Assembly (NCBI RefSeq): GCF_900182655.1
Contig: NZ_FXTC01000003.1
Location: forward strand, 62,001-126,000
Origin: Chryseobacterium rhizoplanae
Lineage (GTDB): Bacteria > Bacteroidota > Bacteroidia > Flavobacteriales > Weeksellaceae
Length of the DNA: 64,000 nt
Direction: 5' to 3'
Part shown: in pieces, positions 1-8,024 of the stretch
Position numbering within the stretch: the first letter of the stretch is position 1
Layout of the letters: every line of letters begins with the position of its first letter
Program-made: the position numbers and the translations under genes
The notes under the pieces: generated by a model
Database searches by the model: none
Told to the model about the DNA's origin: nothing
Seen by the model: the letters and a program-made list of their open reading frames with translations, nothing else

Positions 1-286
1 CATTGTTCAAAAGTTCTTTGGTTTTCTGGTAAACAGCTTCTGTCATTGCTTCCGGGCTGGAATTTTCAGAAACTTCTCCTGCCAGATATACTCCCTGAAG
101 ATAAGGTTCTGTTTGGGTTTCAATATCATAAAGCTCCATGTTTTCAGAAGCATCTAAGAATAATTCAGGACCTTTATCAGCTCCTTTTCCCCATGTTGAA
201 GTCCCGTCATAAGGAACAGTTACCAACATTACTTTTGAATTCTCTAACGTTGCGTTTTCTTCGGGAATTCCTGCGTATGTTTTCAT
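1..286 (-). CDS. speB: agmatinase, N-terminal part (cut by window edge)
   Basis: This is the first 95 codons of a ureohydrolase-family protein; the rest lies to the left of the window. The translation starts MKTYAGIPEENATLENSK and continues with VPYDGTSTWGKGADKGP, the N-terminal pattern of bacterial agmatinase/arginase enzymes. Agmatinase hydrolyses agmatine to putrescine and urea. The metal-binding His/Asp motifs of the family would lie further on and cannot be checked. The arginine decarboxylase that makes agmatine is encoded 1.1 kb upstream on the same strand, which favours agmatinase over arginase or formimidoylglutamase. The ATG is preceded by a TAnnTTTG promoter element. Family assignment is firm; exact substrate is inferred from context. 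Confidence 0.85.
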   Translation of the reverse strand, partial: MKTYAGIPEENATLENSKVMLVTVPYDGTSTWGKGADKGPELFLDASENMELYDIETQTEPYLQGVYLAGEVSENSSPEAMTEAVYQKTKELLNN

Positions 287-320
287 ATATAATTATTAAT
301 TAAAAAATTAAATGATTTCG

Positions 321-328
321 CAAAGATA
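321..328 (-). promoter_or_regulatory. -7 promoter element for speB
   Basis: Reading the minus strand, TATCTTTG matches the flavobacterial -7 consensus TAnnTTTG, 34 bases before the speB start codon. No good TTG -33 box is present at the usual distance, so the upstream half is weak. Confidence 0.5.
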
Positions 329-486
329 CAAAGAGTTTACGAGTTGAAGAGTACGAGTGTCGGAGAGTTTATGAGTTATACACTTTCCTTTTGCTGTATG
401 TTATCTGCTACCTGCAACCTAGCATCTATTACCTCATTCCTTTCCACTTTCGGTTCAAATAACTATTTTTGTAAAAAACTTTTAAT

Positions 487-1146
487 ATGCCTTTAAAAGC
501 TGTTCTTTTCGATATGGATGGAGTAATTGTAGATACAGAACCATTACATAGAAAAGCTTATTTCAAAACGTTTGATGAATTGGAGATTGCGGTTTCCGAA
601 GAATTGTACACCTCTTTTACCGGAGCATCAACCAAAAGAGTTTCTGAAACTTTGATCAATAAATTCAATCTCAACCAGACGTATGAATCCATTGCAGGAA
701 TCAAAAGAGCACATTTCAAAGATTATTTTTATAATGATGATGAATTTGATTTAATCCCGGGAGTAAGAAAACTGATTGAACATTATCATGAAAACGGACT
801 CAAACTTATCCTGGCTTCTTCGGCTACCATGGTAACGATCAATATGGTTTTTGAAAAATTCGGGTTGGAAAAATATTTCAGCGGAAAAATCAGCGGTGCC
901 GATTTAAAAGAATCAAAACCTCATCCTGAAGTTTTTTTACTGGCTGCAGAAATGGCAGGTGAACCTGTTGAAAACTGTATGGTGATTGAAGATTCTACTA
1001 ACGGAATTCTTGCTGCACATCGGGCTAAAATTTTCTGTGCGGCATACAGAAGCCCTCATTCAAAAAATCAGGATTATACCTTGGCCGATACTGTAGTTAC
1101 TGATTATGAGGAACTCGAACTTGATAAAATTTCAACGTATTTTTAA
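487..1146 (+). CDS. HAD-superfamily hydrolase, phosphoglucomutase/phosphatase-like
   Basis: This is a 219-residue haloacid dehalogenase-family protein of the beta-phosphoglucomutase/YcjU-like group. Motif I is FDMDGVIVDTEP with nucleophile Asp9 and acid/base Asp11. A helical cap follows (about 17-85), then motif II in LILASSA near residue 110, the motif III lysine in ESKPHPEVF near 144, and motif IV in VIEDSTNG near 168. Length and motif order are normal, so it should be an active cytosolic phosphatase or phosphomutase on a small phosphorylated sugar; the substrate is not readable. It stands alone on the plus strand between two minus-strand polyamine genes and ends in a strong hairpin terminator. 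Confidence 0.85.
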   Translation: MPLKAVLFDMDGVIVDTEPLHRKAYFKTFDELEIAVSEELYTSFTGASTKRVSETLINKFNLNQTYESIAGIKRAHFKDYFYNDDEFDLIPGVRKLIEHYHENGLKLILASSATMVTINMVFEKFGLEKYFSGKISGADLKESKPHPEVFLLAAEMAGEPVENCMVIEDSTNGILAAHRAKIFCAAYRSPHSKNQDYTLADTVVTDYEELELDKISTYF

Positions 1147-1149
1147 ATA

Positions 1150-1222
1150 AAAAGCTCTCAGAATAGACTGCCCCTAAAAAGTGTCTAAACTTTTGGGTGC
1201 ACTCTAGAATCTGAGAGCTTTT
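1150..1222 (+). terminator. hairpin terminator with a foldback element in its loop
   Basis: A perfect 13-base stem, AAAAGCTCTCAGA (1150-1162) with TCTGAGAGCTTTT (1210-1222), follows the HAD gene by 3 bases and ends in a T run. The 47-base loop is unusually long because it contains a separate inverted-repeat element (1164-1206). Confidence 0.75.
1164..1206. mobile_element. 43-bp inverted-repeat element resembling fused IS ends
   Basis: The two ends, TAGACTGCCCC and GGGTGCACTCTA, are near-perfect inverted copies (TAGA[C/G]TGC...). The interior AAAAGTGTCTAAACTTTT is also a palindrome. The arms resemble terminal inverted repeats of IS3-type elements as I remember them, with no transposase between. 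It sits exactly in the loop of the HAD terminator. Its origin as an IS remnant is an inference. Confidence 0.4.
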
Positions 1223-1238
1223 GTTTTGTATGTACTTT

Positions 1239-1384
1239 GTCATCTGAACGAAGTGAAGATCCTTAACTATACTTAATCCTTAATGAAAAACTTAATGGTT
1301 AAATTTTAAAACATTAAGATCCATTGAGTGATTAAGATTATTAAGATGAGATTGCTTCGTCACATTCGTTCTTCGCAATGACAG
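1239..1384. repeat. long imperfect palindrome (intergenic repeat element)
   Basis: The left end TGTCATCTGAACGAAGTGAA is mirrored by the right end, which on the minus strand reads TGTCATTGCGAAGAACGAA. Inside, repeated CTTAAT words on the left face repeated ATTAAG words on the right. The outer right arm (GAGATTGCTTCG ... CGCAATGAC) recurs at 7948-7977. This looks like a dispersed non-coding repeat that can fold as RNA on either strand, between the convergent HAD and arginine decarboxylase genes. Confidence 0.55.
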
Positions 1385-1393
1385 ATTAAGGTC

Positions 1394-2788
1394 TTATTTA
1401 TACCCAAGGATTTTCAGGATATCTTCCGGTTCTTGTTTCTCACGGAAAATTTCATATTGCAATTCACCATTTTCATCCTTTTGAATCAGGACGTGTCTTG
1501 GCTGAGGCATCAGACAATGGTGTACTCCACCATATCCTCCGATTGTTTCCTGATACGCTCCTGTATGGAAGAATCCGATATATAATGGTTTAGTATCACT
1601 GAAAACCGGTAAATAAATGGCATTGGTATGCTGTTCAGAGTTATAATAATCATCTGAATCACATGTCAGTCCTCCTAAGAATACCCTTTCATAAGAGTCT
1701 TCCCAACGGTTTAGCGGAAGCATGATAAAGTGTCTTGAAATTGCCCATGTGTCAGGAAGAGTGGTCATGAAAGAAGAGTCAATCATATTCCATTTTTCTC
1801 TGTCATTTTGACGTTTCTGAGAAATAATCTTGTAAAGGTTCGCTCCGCTTTCCCCTACGGTAAAGCTTCCGAACTCCGTATAAATATTAGGTTCCTCTAC
1901 TCCTTCTTCTTCACAGAATTTTTTGATCTGAGAAACGATTTCTTCTACCATATACTGATAGTCATAATCAAAATTCAAAGAAGTTTTGATTGGGAAACCA
2001 CCTCCGATATTCAATGAATTTACTTCCGGAGCAATTTTCTTCAAACGTGCATATACACGAAGACATTTATACAATTCATTCCAGTAGTAAGAAGTGTCTT
2101 TGATTCCGGTATTGATGAAGAAGTGAAGCATTTTCAATCTTGCATTCGGGTGTTCGGCAATCTTCTGGCTGTAATAAGGAATAATATCTTTATATCCGAT
2201 TCCTAATCTTGAGGTATAGAATTCGAACTTCGGCTCTTCCTCCGATGCAATTCTGATTCCGATATTAAAAGTAGAATCGATGCTTTCCGTAAGTTTATCC
2301 AATTCTCTGTAATTATCAAGAATCGGGGTAATATTTTCAAAACCGTTGTTGATCATATCTGAAATATTTGTCAGATAATCATCCGTTTTGAAGCCGTTAC
2401 AGATTACTTCAATGTTTTTATCTACCTTCCCTTTTTCGTAAAGAGATTTTACAATATCCATGTCATAAGCAGAAGATGTTTCTATTGAAATATCATTCTT
2501 CAGAGCTTCTTCCAATACAAAATTGAAATGGCTGGATTTTGTGCAATAGCAGTAGGTATAATTCTTTTTATATCCGGTTTTTTCAAAAGCTTCTTTAAAC
2601 CAGCTTTTGGCCTTCTGAATATTTTGAGAAATTCTCGGCAGATAGCTAATCTTTAGCGGAGTGCCAAATTGTTCAACCACATCCATCAATGGAACGTCGT
2701 GAAACAACAAATTGTTCTCAGATACATTAAACTCCTCTGTAGGAAAATATAATGTCTGATCAATAAGTTCCGAGTACTTTATTTTCAT
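1394..2788 (-). CDS. speA: arginine decarboxylase, alanine racemase-fold PLP enzyme
   Basis: This 464-residue protein belongs to the short form of arginine decarboxylase found in Bacteroidota, shorter than the roughly 630-residue proteobacterial SpeA. The PLP-binding lysine is Lys84 in CYCTKSSH. The glycine-rich phosphate-binding loop is LNIGGGFP. The substrate-specificity Cys-Asp of fold III decarboxylases is in GGLTCDSDDYY near residue 385. The enzyme converts arginine to agmatine in the cytosol. With the agmatinase at the left edge it makes the two-step agmatine route to putrescine. The ATG start is clear. No TAnnTTTG promoter is visible directly upstream. Confidence 0.9.
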   Translation of the reverse strand: MKIKYSELIDQTLYFPTEEFNVSENNLLFHDVPLMDVVEQFGTPLKISYLPRISQNIQKAKSWFKEAFEKTGYKKNYTYCYCTKSSHFNFVLEEALKNDISIETSSAYDMDIVKSLYEKGKVDKNIEVICNGFKTDDYLTNISDMINNGFENITPILDNYRELDKLTESIDSTFNIGIRIASEEEPKFEFYTSRLGIGYKDIIPYYSQKIAEHPNARLKMLHFFINTGIKDTSYYWNELYKCLRVYARLKKIAPEVNSLNIGGGFPIKTSLNFDYDYQYMVEEIVSQIKKFCEEEGVEEPNIYTEFGSFTVGESGANLYKIISQKRQNDREKWNMIDSSFMTTLPDTWAISRHFIMLPLNRWEDSYERVFLGGLTCDSDDYYNSEQHTNAIYLPVFSDTKPLYIGFFHTGAYQETIGGYGGVHHCLMPQPRHVLIQKDENGELQYEIFREKQEPEDILKILGYK

Positions 2789-2910
2789 TTCTAAACAAGT
2801 GAATTAAGAAATGCAAAATTGCTAAAAAAGTTTGGTTTTCGGGTGTTAAAATTATTATAATTTTAAATAAAGAGCCAATATCAGGTCCTTCAAAAATTTA
2901 TCTCTGATAA

Positions 2911-3786
2911 TCAATAGGTAAACTTTTGAATATACGCAGTTCTTTGCGCATCTGAAATCCCTAATACCTGCTGGATATAGGCATCTGTAGAGCCATACTT
3001 TTTATCAATCTCCCCAAAAGCTGCATCAAGGTATCTTTTTTCTACCCAGCTCAGTTTTTCCAGCACCTGTAAATCCATCTTTGGATAGATAAAATGTAAG
3101 CGATTGGCAAGGCGAAGTCTTTTCTCAACCATATCTTTTCTGTAGTTGTTGGATAGCAGATATTCATTATAAATGGTTTCTTTATCAAACTTCAGAATCA
3201 TTAAGATGAGAGCAGTAGTAATCCCGGTTCTATCTTTTCCTGCCGTACAGTGGTACAAAACCGGATCTTCAGATTCCAGAATTTCTGTAATAATTTTCTT
3301 TATGATTTCCGGATTTTCTGTAACATATTCCCGATAGAAATCTATCATTCTTTTGTCTGCATCAGAAGCATTTACTTTACCTTTCAGCACCAGCTTTCTT
3401 GCCTGGGCCAACTGGTCTCCTTCATCTTCAAACGCTGAATATTTTTTATAGGTTACCGATGCAGGAAGCTGATCCGGTTTCTGCGAGATTTCTTTCGGGT
3501 TTCTAAGATCAATTATTTCTTTTATTCCCAGCTTATCAATATCATCAAAAGATTTCTTTTTAAGCTTATGAAGATGGGCACTTCTGTAGAACCTTCCCTC
3601 TTTTAAAGTTCTTCCTTCTGTATTTTTAATATTTCCTACCGTACGGAAATTCGTTACTTTCTTAACATGAATTACTTTTTCAGTTTCATTTTTACCATAT
3701 TCAGGTGTTTCAAAATGCTGTGTTTTGCATGAAACAATACTGCATAATGAAATGGTGAAAACTGATATTTTGATTAATTTATTCAA
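2911..3786 (-). CDS. lipoprotein tyrosine/serine protein phosphatase
   Basis: The 291-residue protein has a lipoprotein signal ending in SIVSC (Cys20), so it is probably anchored in the periplasm or outer membrane. The catalytic P-loop is HCTAGKDRTG with Cys180 and Arg186, as in the Y_phosphatase3 (YopH/IphP-like) group. Asp94 in DLRNPKE and FRTVGNIKN near 48 are further family signatures. The substrate is unknown; relatives dephosphorylate Tyr/Ser proteins or phosphoinositides. The start codon is TTG: an in-frame TAA lies four codons upstream and no ATG occurs before the signal peptide. It appears to be transcribed alone. Confidence 0.85.
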   Translation of the reverse strand: MNKLIKISVFTISLCSIVSCKTQHFETPEYGKNETEKVIHVKKVTNFRTVGNIKNTEGRTLKEGRFYRSAHLHKLKKKSFDDIDKLGIKEIIDLRNPKEISQKPDQLPASVTYKKYSAFEDEGDQLAQARKLVLKGKVNASDADKRMIDFYREYVTENPEIIKKIITEILESEDPVLYHCTAGKDRTGITTALILMILKFDKETIYNEYLLSNNYRKDMVEKRLRLANRLHFIYPKMDLQVLEKLSWVEKRYLDAAFGEIDKKYGSTDAYIQQVLGISDAQRTAYIQKFTY

Positions 3787-3807
3787 TAGCCTTTTTTATA
3801 ATATGTT

Positions 3808-3862
3808 TTGGCTAAAGCCAACGGACTTTGTTTTATTTATCTAAACGGGCTAAAGCCCGTTT
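3808..3862. repeat. paired palindromes around GGCTAAAGCC
   Basis: Two perfect palindromes share the core GGCTAAAGCC: TTGGCTAAAGCCAA at 3808-3821 and AAACGGGCTAAAGCCCGTTT at 3843-3862, 21 bases apart. They lie in the 94-base gap between two minus-strand genes. They look like REP-type elements, though a tandem hairpin terminator for thiN-side transcripts is not excluded. Confidence 0.55.
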
Positions 3863-3880
3863 CTATTGATAATTGATTCT

Positions 3881-4528
3881 TTAATAGATTGCTGGATATT
3901 CTATTTCACTGATTCCTACAAATAACAGGACATCACCTGATTCATATTCTACGGAAATTTCATCTTCAACGGCAAAGTTTCGGGTTCCTATTCTTGAAGT
4001 AATGCTCAGAGTTTCATTCGTCAAAGGCCAGTTGAGTCCTTTTGTTGTAATATTATTCACTGATGGAAATGGATAGAGAGAAATCATTCTATTCTTTGCA
4101 CCTTCCAATTTAAAATGATTGGGAATAAAGTAATATTCTGAAAATTCATCATAAAATTTAATTTCCATCTGATCTTTGAATGTATAAGCAACGGTAAGGT
4201 TTCCAAGAAAATGATCCTGCTCGCCTCCACTTCCTCCGAAAACATCAATCTCCGAAAATCCTTTTTCCAAAATGATTTCCAACGCTTTGTGAAAATCTGT
4301 TTTATCCTGATCCAATGTAAGGATAAATTTTTCCTGATACATTTCTTCATCTGATCCGGAATGTGAATCAAAATCACCTGAAATAAAATCCAGCTTATCC
4401 ATAGGAAAACCCAGTCTTTTTAGATAATGAAAAGCACCATCTGTACAGGCAATCAAGCCATAATGATCAGGATCAGGGAAAGATTGGGGAGCATCTCCGT
4501 TGATGAAAAGTAGTGCTTTATCTCTCAT
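3881..4528 (-). CDS. thiN: thiamine pyrophosphokinase
   Basis: This 215-residue protein converts thiamine to thiamine diphosphate with ATP in the cytosol. The N-terminal catalytic fold shows the family signatures LFINGDAP, CTDGAFHYL and the acidic DFISGDFDSH near residues 47-56. TLDQDKTDFHKAL and VFGGSGGEQDHFLGNL follow. The C-terminal thiamine-binding domain occupies about 130-215. Length matches the family. Its start overlaps the end of the upstream cobalamin adenosyltransferase gene by 11 bases, so the two are translated from one message. No TPP riboswitch was recognised upstream. Confidence 0.9.
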   Translation of the reverse strand: MRDKALLFINGDAPQSFPDPDHYGLIACTDGAFHYLKRLGFPMDKLDFISGDFDSHSGSDEEMYQEKFILTLDQDKTDFHKALEIILEKGFSEIDVFGGSGGEQDHFLGNLTVAYTFKDQMEIKFYDEFSEYYFIPNHFKLEGAKNRMISLYPFPSVNNITTKGLNWPLTNETLSITSRIGTRNFAVEDEISVEYESGDVLLFVGISEIEYPAIY

Positions 4529-5087
4529 TCGGGTTCCAGTATTCTTCCGGTTCGTTGTTCAGTTTTGAAATATATCTTGCCAACACGAAAAGATAATCCG
4601 AAAGCCTGTTTAAATATTTAATCAATTCAGGACGTACTTCTTCTGATTCATTCAAAAACACCAATGAACGTTCTGCCCTTCTGCAGATGGTTCTTGCTGC
4701 ATGTAAAAAAGTTGCAGACTTTCCACCTCCGGGAAGGATAAAATACTGAAGCGGTTCCAGCTTTTCATCGAAAGCATCCATCCACTGTTCCAGTTCTTCA
4801 ATTTCTGTTTCTGAAATAATGATCGGAAGGCGTGATTTCCCGTTGGCCAGCATCAGTTTATCTACTGGTGTAGCAGCTTCAGAACCTACGGTAAACAAAT
4901 CAAACTGTATTTTCTTAAGCTGTCTCAATACTTCTTCATCTTCGATATGACTTTTTGCAATCCCGATGAATGAATTCAGCTCGTCTATATTTCCATAACT
5001 GTCTACTCTGGCACTGGCTTTGGAAACTCTTGTTCCGCCATATAATGCTGTCTGACCTTTATCTCCTGTTTTCGTATAAATTTTCAT
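4518..5087 (-). CDS. cob(I)alamin adenosyltransferase, PduO type
   Basis: This 189-residue protein transfers the adenosyl group of ATP to cob(I)alamin to make adenosylcobalamin. The ATP-binding N-terminus MKIYTKTGDKGQTALYGG is diagnostic for PduO-type enzymes. The later RRAERSLV and LARYISKLNNEPEEYW helices are also typical. The reading frame stays open 25 codons further upstream, but that extension is hydrophobic, not conserved in the family, and runs into the terminator of the preceding gene, so the internal ATG is chosen. It is cotranscribed with thiN. Confidence 0.9.
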   Translation of the reverse strand: MKIYTKTGDKGQTALYGGTRVSKASARVDSYGNIDELNSFIGIAKSHIEDEEVLRQLKKIQFDLFTVGSEAATPVDKLMLANGKSRLPIIISETEIEELEQWMDAFDEKLEPLQYFILPGGGKSATFLHAARTICRRAERSLVFLNESEEVRPELIKYLNRLSDYLFVLARYISKLNNEPEEYWNPNER

Positions 5088-5153
5088 AGTACTAAAATAC
5101 CTCTTTTTGCAGAATGTAAAAAGTAAAATGTAGTAATAACTTCCCAAAAATAA

Positions 5154-5180
5154 AACTGACATTAGAAATTAATGTCAGTT
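5154..5180 (-). terminator. terminator of the TonB-dependent receptor gene
   Basis: A 10-base perfect stem (AACTGACATT with AATGTCAGTT) and 7-base loop is followed on the minus strand by TTTTATTTTT. It lies between the receptor stop codon and the adenosyltransferase start. Confidence 0.7.
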
Positions 5181-5262
5181 AATATTTGTGTAGACGGGGT
5201 TTTATATCTTTTTAGGATTACTTTCCCTTTGTTAAGCAAAAAGCAAATGCTAATTCTTTTAT

Positions 5263-7683
5263 TTAGAAGGTATAATTAACATTGAGCTGAAAAGTTGTTC
5301 CGTTAAATCCAAACTGGTTTACCTCCCAAGGATATTTGAATCTTCCTCCAAGATCTGTTACTATATCTCCTTTGCTATCTATTACATCCGGATAAATATT
5401 AAGCAAATTATTTACAACTCCTGAAACTTTAAGGTCTTGCGTGATTTTATAGGTTAAAACGATGTCAGTAATTACCTTACCAGAAAATGTCTGATCTTTG
5501 GCCGGATCAGTTGCATGCTGCCAGGTAACCGAACCAAAGTAAGTATTATTAAGGTTAAAATTAAACTTTGAAATGTCATACGAAAGACTAAGAATAGTTT
5601 TTGTTTTAGGTCTTGCAGAGGTAATTCTGGATTGTTCTTTTCTATCAAAAAAGTTTTCTGAGTACCCATTTTCAGCCAGAATATTCGGAACGGCAATATT
5701 ATCTACTATTTTAGTTTCGTTATAATTGAAAGCAGCAATAACTCCCAACCTTCCTTTGCCAATAGCGGAAGTATAATAATTTGCAACGAAATCTACCCCT
5801 TGAGTAACTGTATTTACAGCATTGGTGAAAAACTTCAGGGAAGTTATTTTATTATTGTCTAATATTACTTCCACAGGGTTTGTTAGATCCGGACTCCCCG
5901 GAGCACCTGTTTTATAACCGATATCTCCTGAGAAAAGTACCCTGTCTTTAATTTTTATTCTGTAATAATCTGCTGTAATCGTAAGGTTTTTAAAAGGTTT
6001 TACGGCAAATCCTCCAGTAATGTTAAAGGCTTTTTCAGCATTTAATTTTGGTACACCCAGATCCGATCTTACAATTTGAGAGTCATTATTAAAGGTACCC
6101 TGATTAGCTACCGTATTCCCTGTAATTTTGGTTTGAACATTGGAATAATAAATCTGGTGTAATGAAGGTGCTCTAAATCCTGTAGAAACAGATCCACGGA
6201 AAACCAATTTATCATCCAGGAACTTATATCTTGCATTTCCTTTCCATGAAACATTATTTCCAAAATCACTGAAATTTTCATATCTCACAGTACCTCCCAA
6301 TAACAGGTTTTTTGTAACATCCCATTCGGCATTTATATAAGCTCCAATATTCTGACGATTTTTATTAACTTCATTTTGAGACTGCAGTCCCGGAAATGAT
6401 TCTGCACCACTTCCTATATAAGATGCTTCTTCTCCTGCTTTCGCCTGGTAGTTTTCATTGCGCACTTCTGCTCCGGCTCCTAAAACAAACGCACCAAAAT
6501 CCCGGCTGATATCTATATTTCCTATAATATTACTGAACTGGTGGCCGCCTGCTTTGAAACGGGTTGGTGAATTGGCACCCAAAGAAACATTAATGGTATT
6601 TCCTACAACATAATCTACTGCATTAGAGCCAAAGGTTGCACTCCCATCAAAATTCCATTTTCCAAACATTCCTTTCCACCCGGAGGTTAAATTATAATCA
6701 TAAACATCTGTTTTAAATTGCGGTTGAAATCCGTTGTAAGGTTGTCCTTGTGGAGTTAATAAACCAAAATCTGAAGTTACCCAATAGGGAGTTCTGTATA
6801 AAGCAAAACTGGTCCCACTTCTGTAAGTTGTACCCCCAAAAGCATAAAATTTACCTGTTTCACTTGTTGGCAATTCAAAATTTACAAACATATTAGCAAC
6901 TTTTGTCTCCGGCTGCCCAATGATCATTCCTAAACCAGGATTAGCCTGCGTCCAGGCATTATCCACACCAAAAAGTTCATCTTTTGTAACAGAACCTGCG
7001 CGGTTAGTTTTATTTTGGGATGAAAATCCTAGTGTAAGATTCAGGCTTCCGTTTTTTGCGACTTTGATTCCTGTATTAAAATCTGCTCCTATATTAAAGC
7101 CATCTCCTTTTGAAGTAATACCTGAAAAAAGATTGACCGTGCTTTTTCCAACGCTGTTCTTAAGAATAATATTGATTACTCCCGCAATAGCATCAGAGCC
7201 ATATTGCGCAGATGCCCCATCTCTCAATACCTCTACATTCTGTAAGGCAGCAGATGGAATACTTTTCAGATCTGTACCTACCTCACCCTTTCCCGGTGTA
7301 TCATTGACATAAATAAGAGCACTTTGATTTTTTCTTTTATTATTGACTAACACTAATGTTCTGGATGGCCCTAATCCTCTTAAATCTGCCGGATCAAAAT
7401 GAGCCGTTGCATCAGAGACTGTTTGCTGTGATGAATTAAAAGATGGAACAGCATAAGTTAAAGCTTTATCAAAAGTAGTTTGCCCTGTGGATTTTAATTG
7501 CACAGCAGAAATATTATCAATAGGAATTGCTGAGGTAATGATGGTTCTGGGCTTAGTTCTACCCGTTGTAACCACAACTTCATCTATTTTATTTTGTTTT
7601 ATGCTGTCTTGGGCATACCCCATTGCACCAGCTCCGCTTAATACTAATACACAGATTTTTTTATTAAATAGTTCCTTTTTCAT
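5263..7683 (-). CDS. TonB-dependent outer membrane receptor
   Basis: This 806-residue protein has a signal peptide ending near AMGYAQ, a TonB-box-like DEVVVTTGR just after it, a plug domain (about 45-175, with LVLVNNKRKN and VEVLRDGASAQYGSDAIAGVINII), and a 22-strand barrel ending in aromatic phenylalanine (NVNYTF). It imports a large or scarce ligand across the outer membrane using TonB energy. It lacks the N-terminal carboxypeptidase-like domain and the SusD partner of polysaccharide SusC systems. The substrate cannot be read. Cobalamin and thiamine genes lie just downstream, but a strong terminator separates them, so the link is weak. Confidence 0.9.
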   Translation of the reverse strand: MKKELFNKKICVLVLSGAGAMGYAQDSIKQNKIDEVVVTTGRTKPRTIITSAIPIDNISAVQLKSTGQTTFDKALTYAVPSFNSSQQTVSDATAHFDPADLRGLGPSRTLVLVNNKRKNQSALIYVNDTPGKGEVGTDLKSIPSAALQNVEVLRDGASAQYGSDAIAGVINIILKNSVGKSTVNLFSGITSKGDGFNIGADFNTGIKVAKNGSLNLTLGFSSQNKTNRAGSVTKDELFGVDNAWTQANPGLGMIIGQPETKVANMFVNFELPTSETGKFYAFGGTTYRSGTSFALYRTPYWVTSDFGLLTPQGQPYNGFQPQFKTDVYDYNLTSGWKGMFGKWNFDGSATFGSNAVDYVVGNTINVSLGANSPTRFKAGGHQFSNIIGNIDISRDFGAFVLGAGAEVRNENYQAKAGEEASYIGSGAESFPGLQSQNEVNKNRQNIGAYINAEWDVTKNLLLGGTVRYENFSDFGNNVSWKGNARYKFLDDKLVFRGSVSTGFRAPSLHQIYYSNVQTKITGNTVANQGTFNNDSQIVRSDLGVPKLNAEKAFNITGGFAVKPFKNLTITADYYRIKIKDRVLFSGDIGYKTGAPGSPDLTNPVEVILDNNKITSLKFFTNAVNTVTQGVDFVANYYTSAIGKGRLGVIAAFNYNETKIVDNIAVPNILAENGYSENFFDRKEQSRITSARPKTKTILSLSYDISKFNFNLNNTYFGSVTWQHATDPAKDQTFSGKVITDIVLTYKITQDLKVSGVVNNLLNIYPDVIDSKGDIVTDLGGRFKYPWEVNQFGFNGTTFQLNVNYTF

Positions 7684-7940
7684 ATAATTGACAATTATTT
7701 AATAAATCTAATAAAAATATTAATATTAAACATAAAAATAAATCATATGATATGAATAATACTTCATAAATACACAAATAATATTTATTTATAAAACAGC
7801 GGTAAATTCACAAACATCAAGTAATTTATTAATAATACAAAAAGAAACGTAGTAATAATTTCCTAATTACGTATGAAAAAGTGATTAAATTACATCTGGG
7901 AATAAATATGATTTCAATCTTTTTGATTTGTAATTTTCAA

Positions 7941-7977
7941 GCGAGTTGAGATTGCTTCGCCTATGGCTCGCAATGAC
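7941..7977. repeat. short intergenic palindromic repeat, second copy
   Basis: GCGAG at the left pairs with CTCGC at 7967-7971, and the words GAGATTGCTTCG and CGCAATGAC match the right arm of the element ending at 1384. It seems to be a dispersed repeat family. Confidence 0.55.
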
Positions 7978-7996
7978 GAAATGACTAAGAATAAAA

Positions 7997-8018
7997 AATG
8001 GCCGTTAAAACGGCCATA
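7997..8018 (-). terminator. terminator of the 194-residue lipoprotein gene
   Basis: ATGGCCGTT pairs with AACGGCCAT around a 2-4 base loop. On the minus strand the hairpin is followed by a T6 run. It begins just after the stop codon of the lipoprotein gene. Confidence 0.8.
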
Positions 8019-8024
8019 TCCAAA

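Larger units (their letters stand above)
7684..8024. other. 341-base intergenic region: AT-rich leader plus repeat
   Basis: This holds the upstream region of the TonB-dependent receptor (very AT-rich, no TAnnTTTG match found), then a short repeat at 7941-7977 sharing GAGATTGCTTCG and CGCAATGAC with the element at 1239-1384, then the terminator of the lipoprotein gene. No coding potential or riboswitch was recognised. Confidence 0.6.

Noticed and set aside
46..303. Plus-strand open frame of 85 residues at the left edge
   Set aside because: It is the antisense shadow of the agmatinase gene on the minus strand, which has a clear family match.
4084..4377. Minus-strand open frame inside thiN
   Set aside because: An out-of-frame shadow of the thiamine pyrophosphokinase gene, with no signal or family features.
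5087..5162. N-terminal extension of the cobalamin adenosyltransferase
   Set aside because: It is hydrophobic, is not part of the family, and overlaps the terminator of the upstream receptor gene; the internal ATG matches the family start.
5154..7683. Operon of TonB-dependent receptor with cobalamin and thiamine genes implying B12 or thiamine uptake
   Set aside because: A strong terminator lies between them, and no cobalamin or TPP riboswitch could be recognised.
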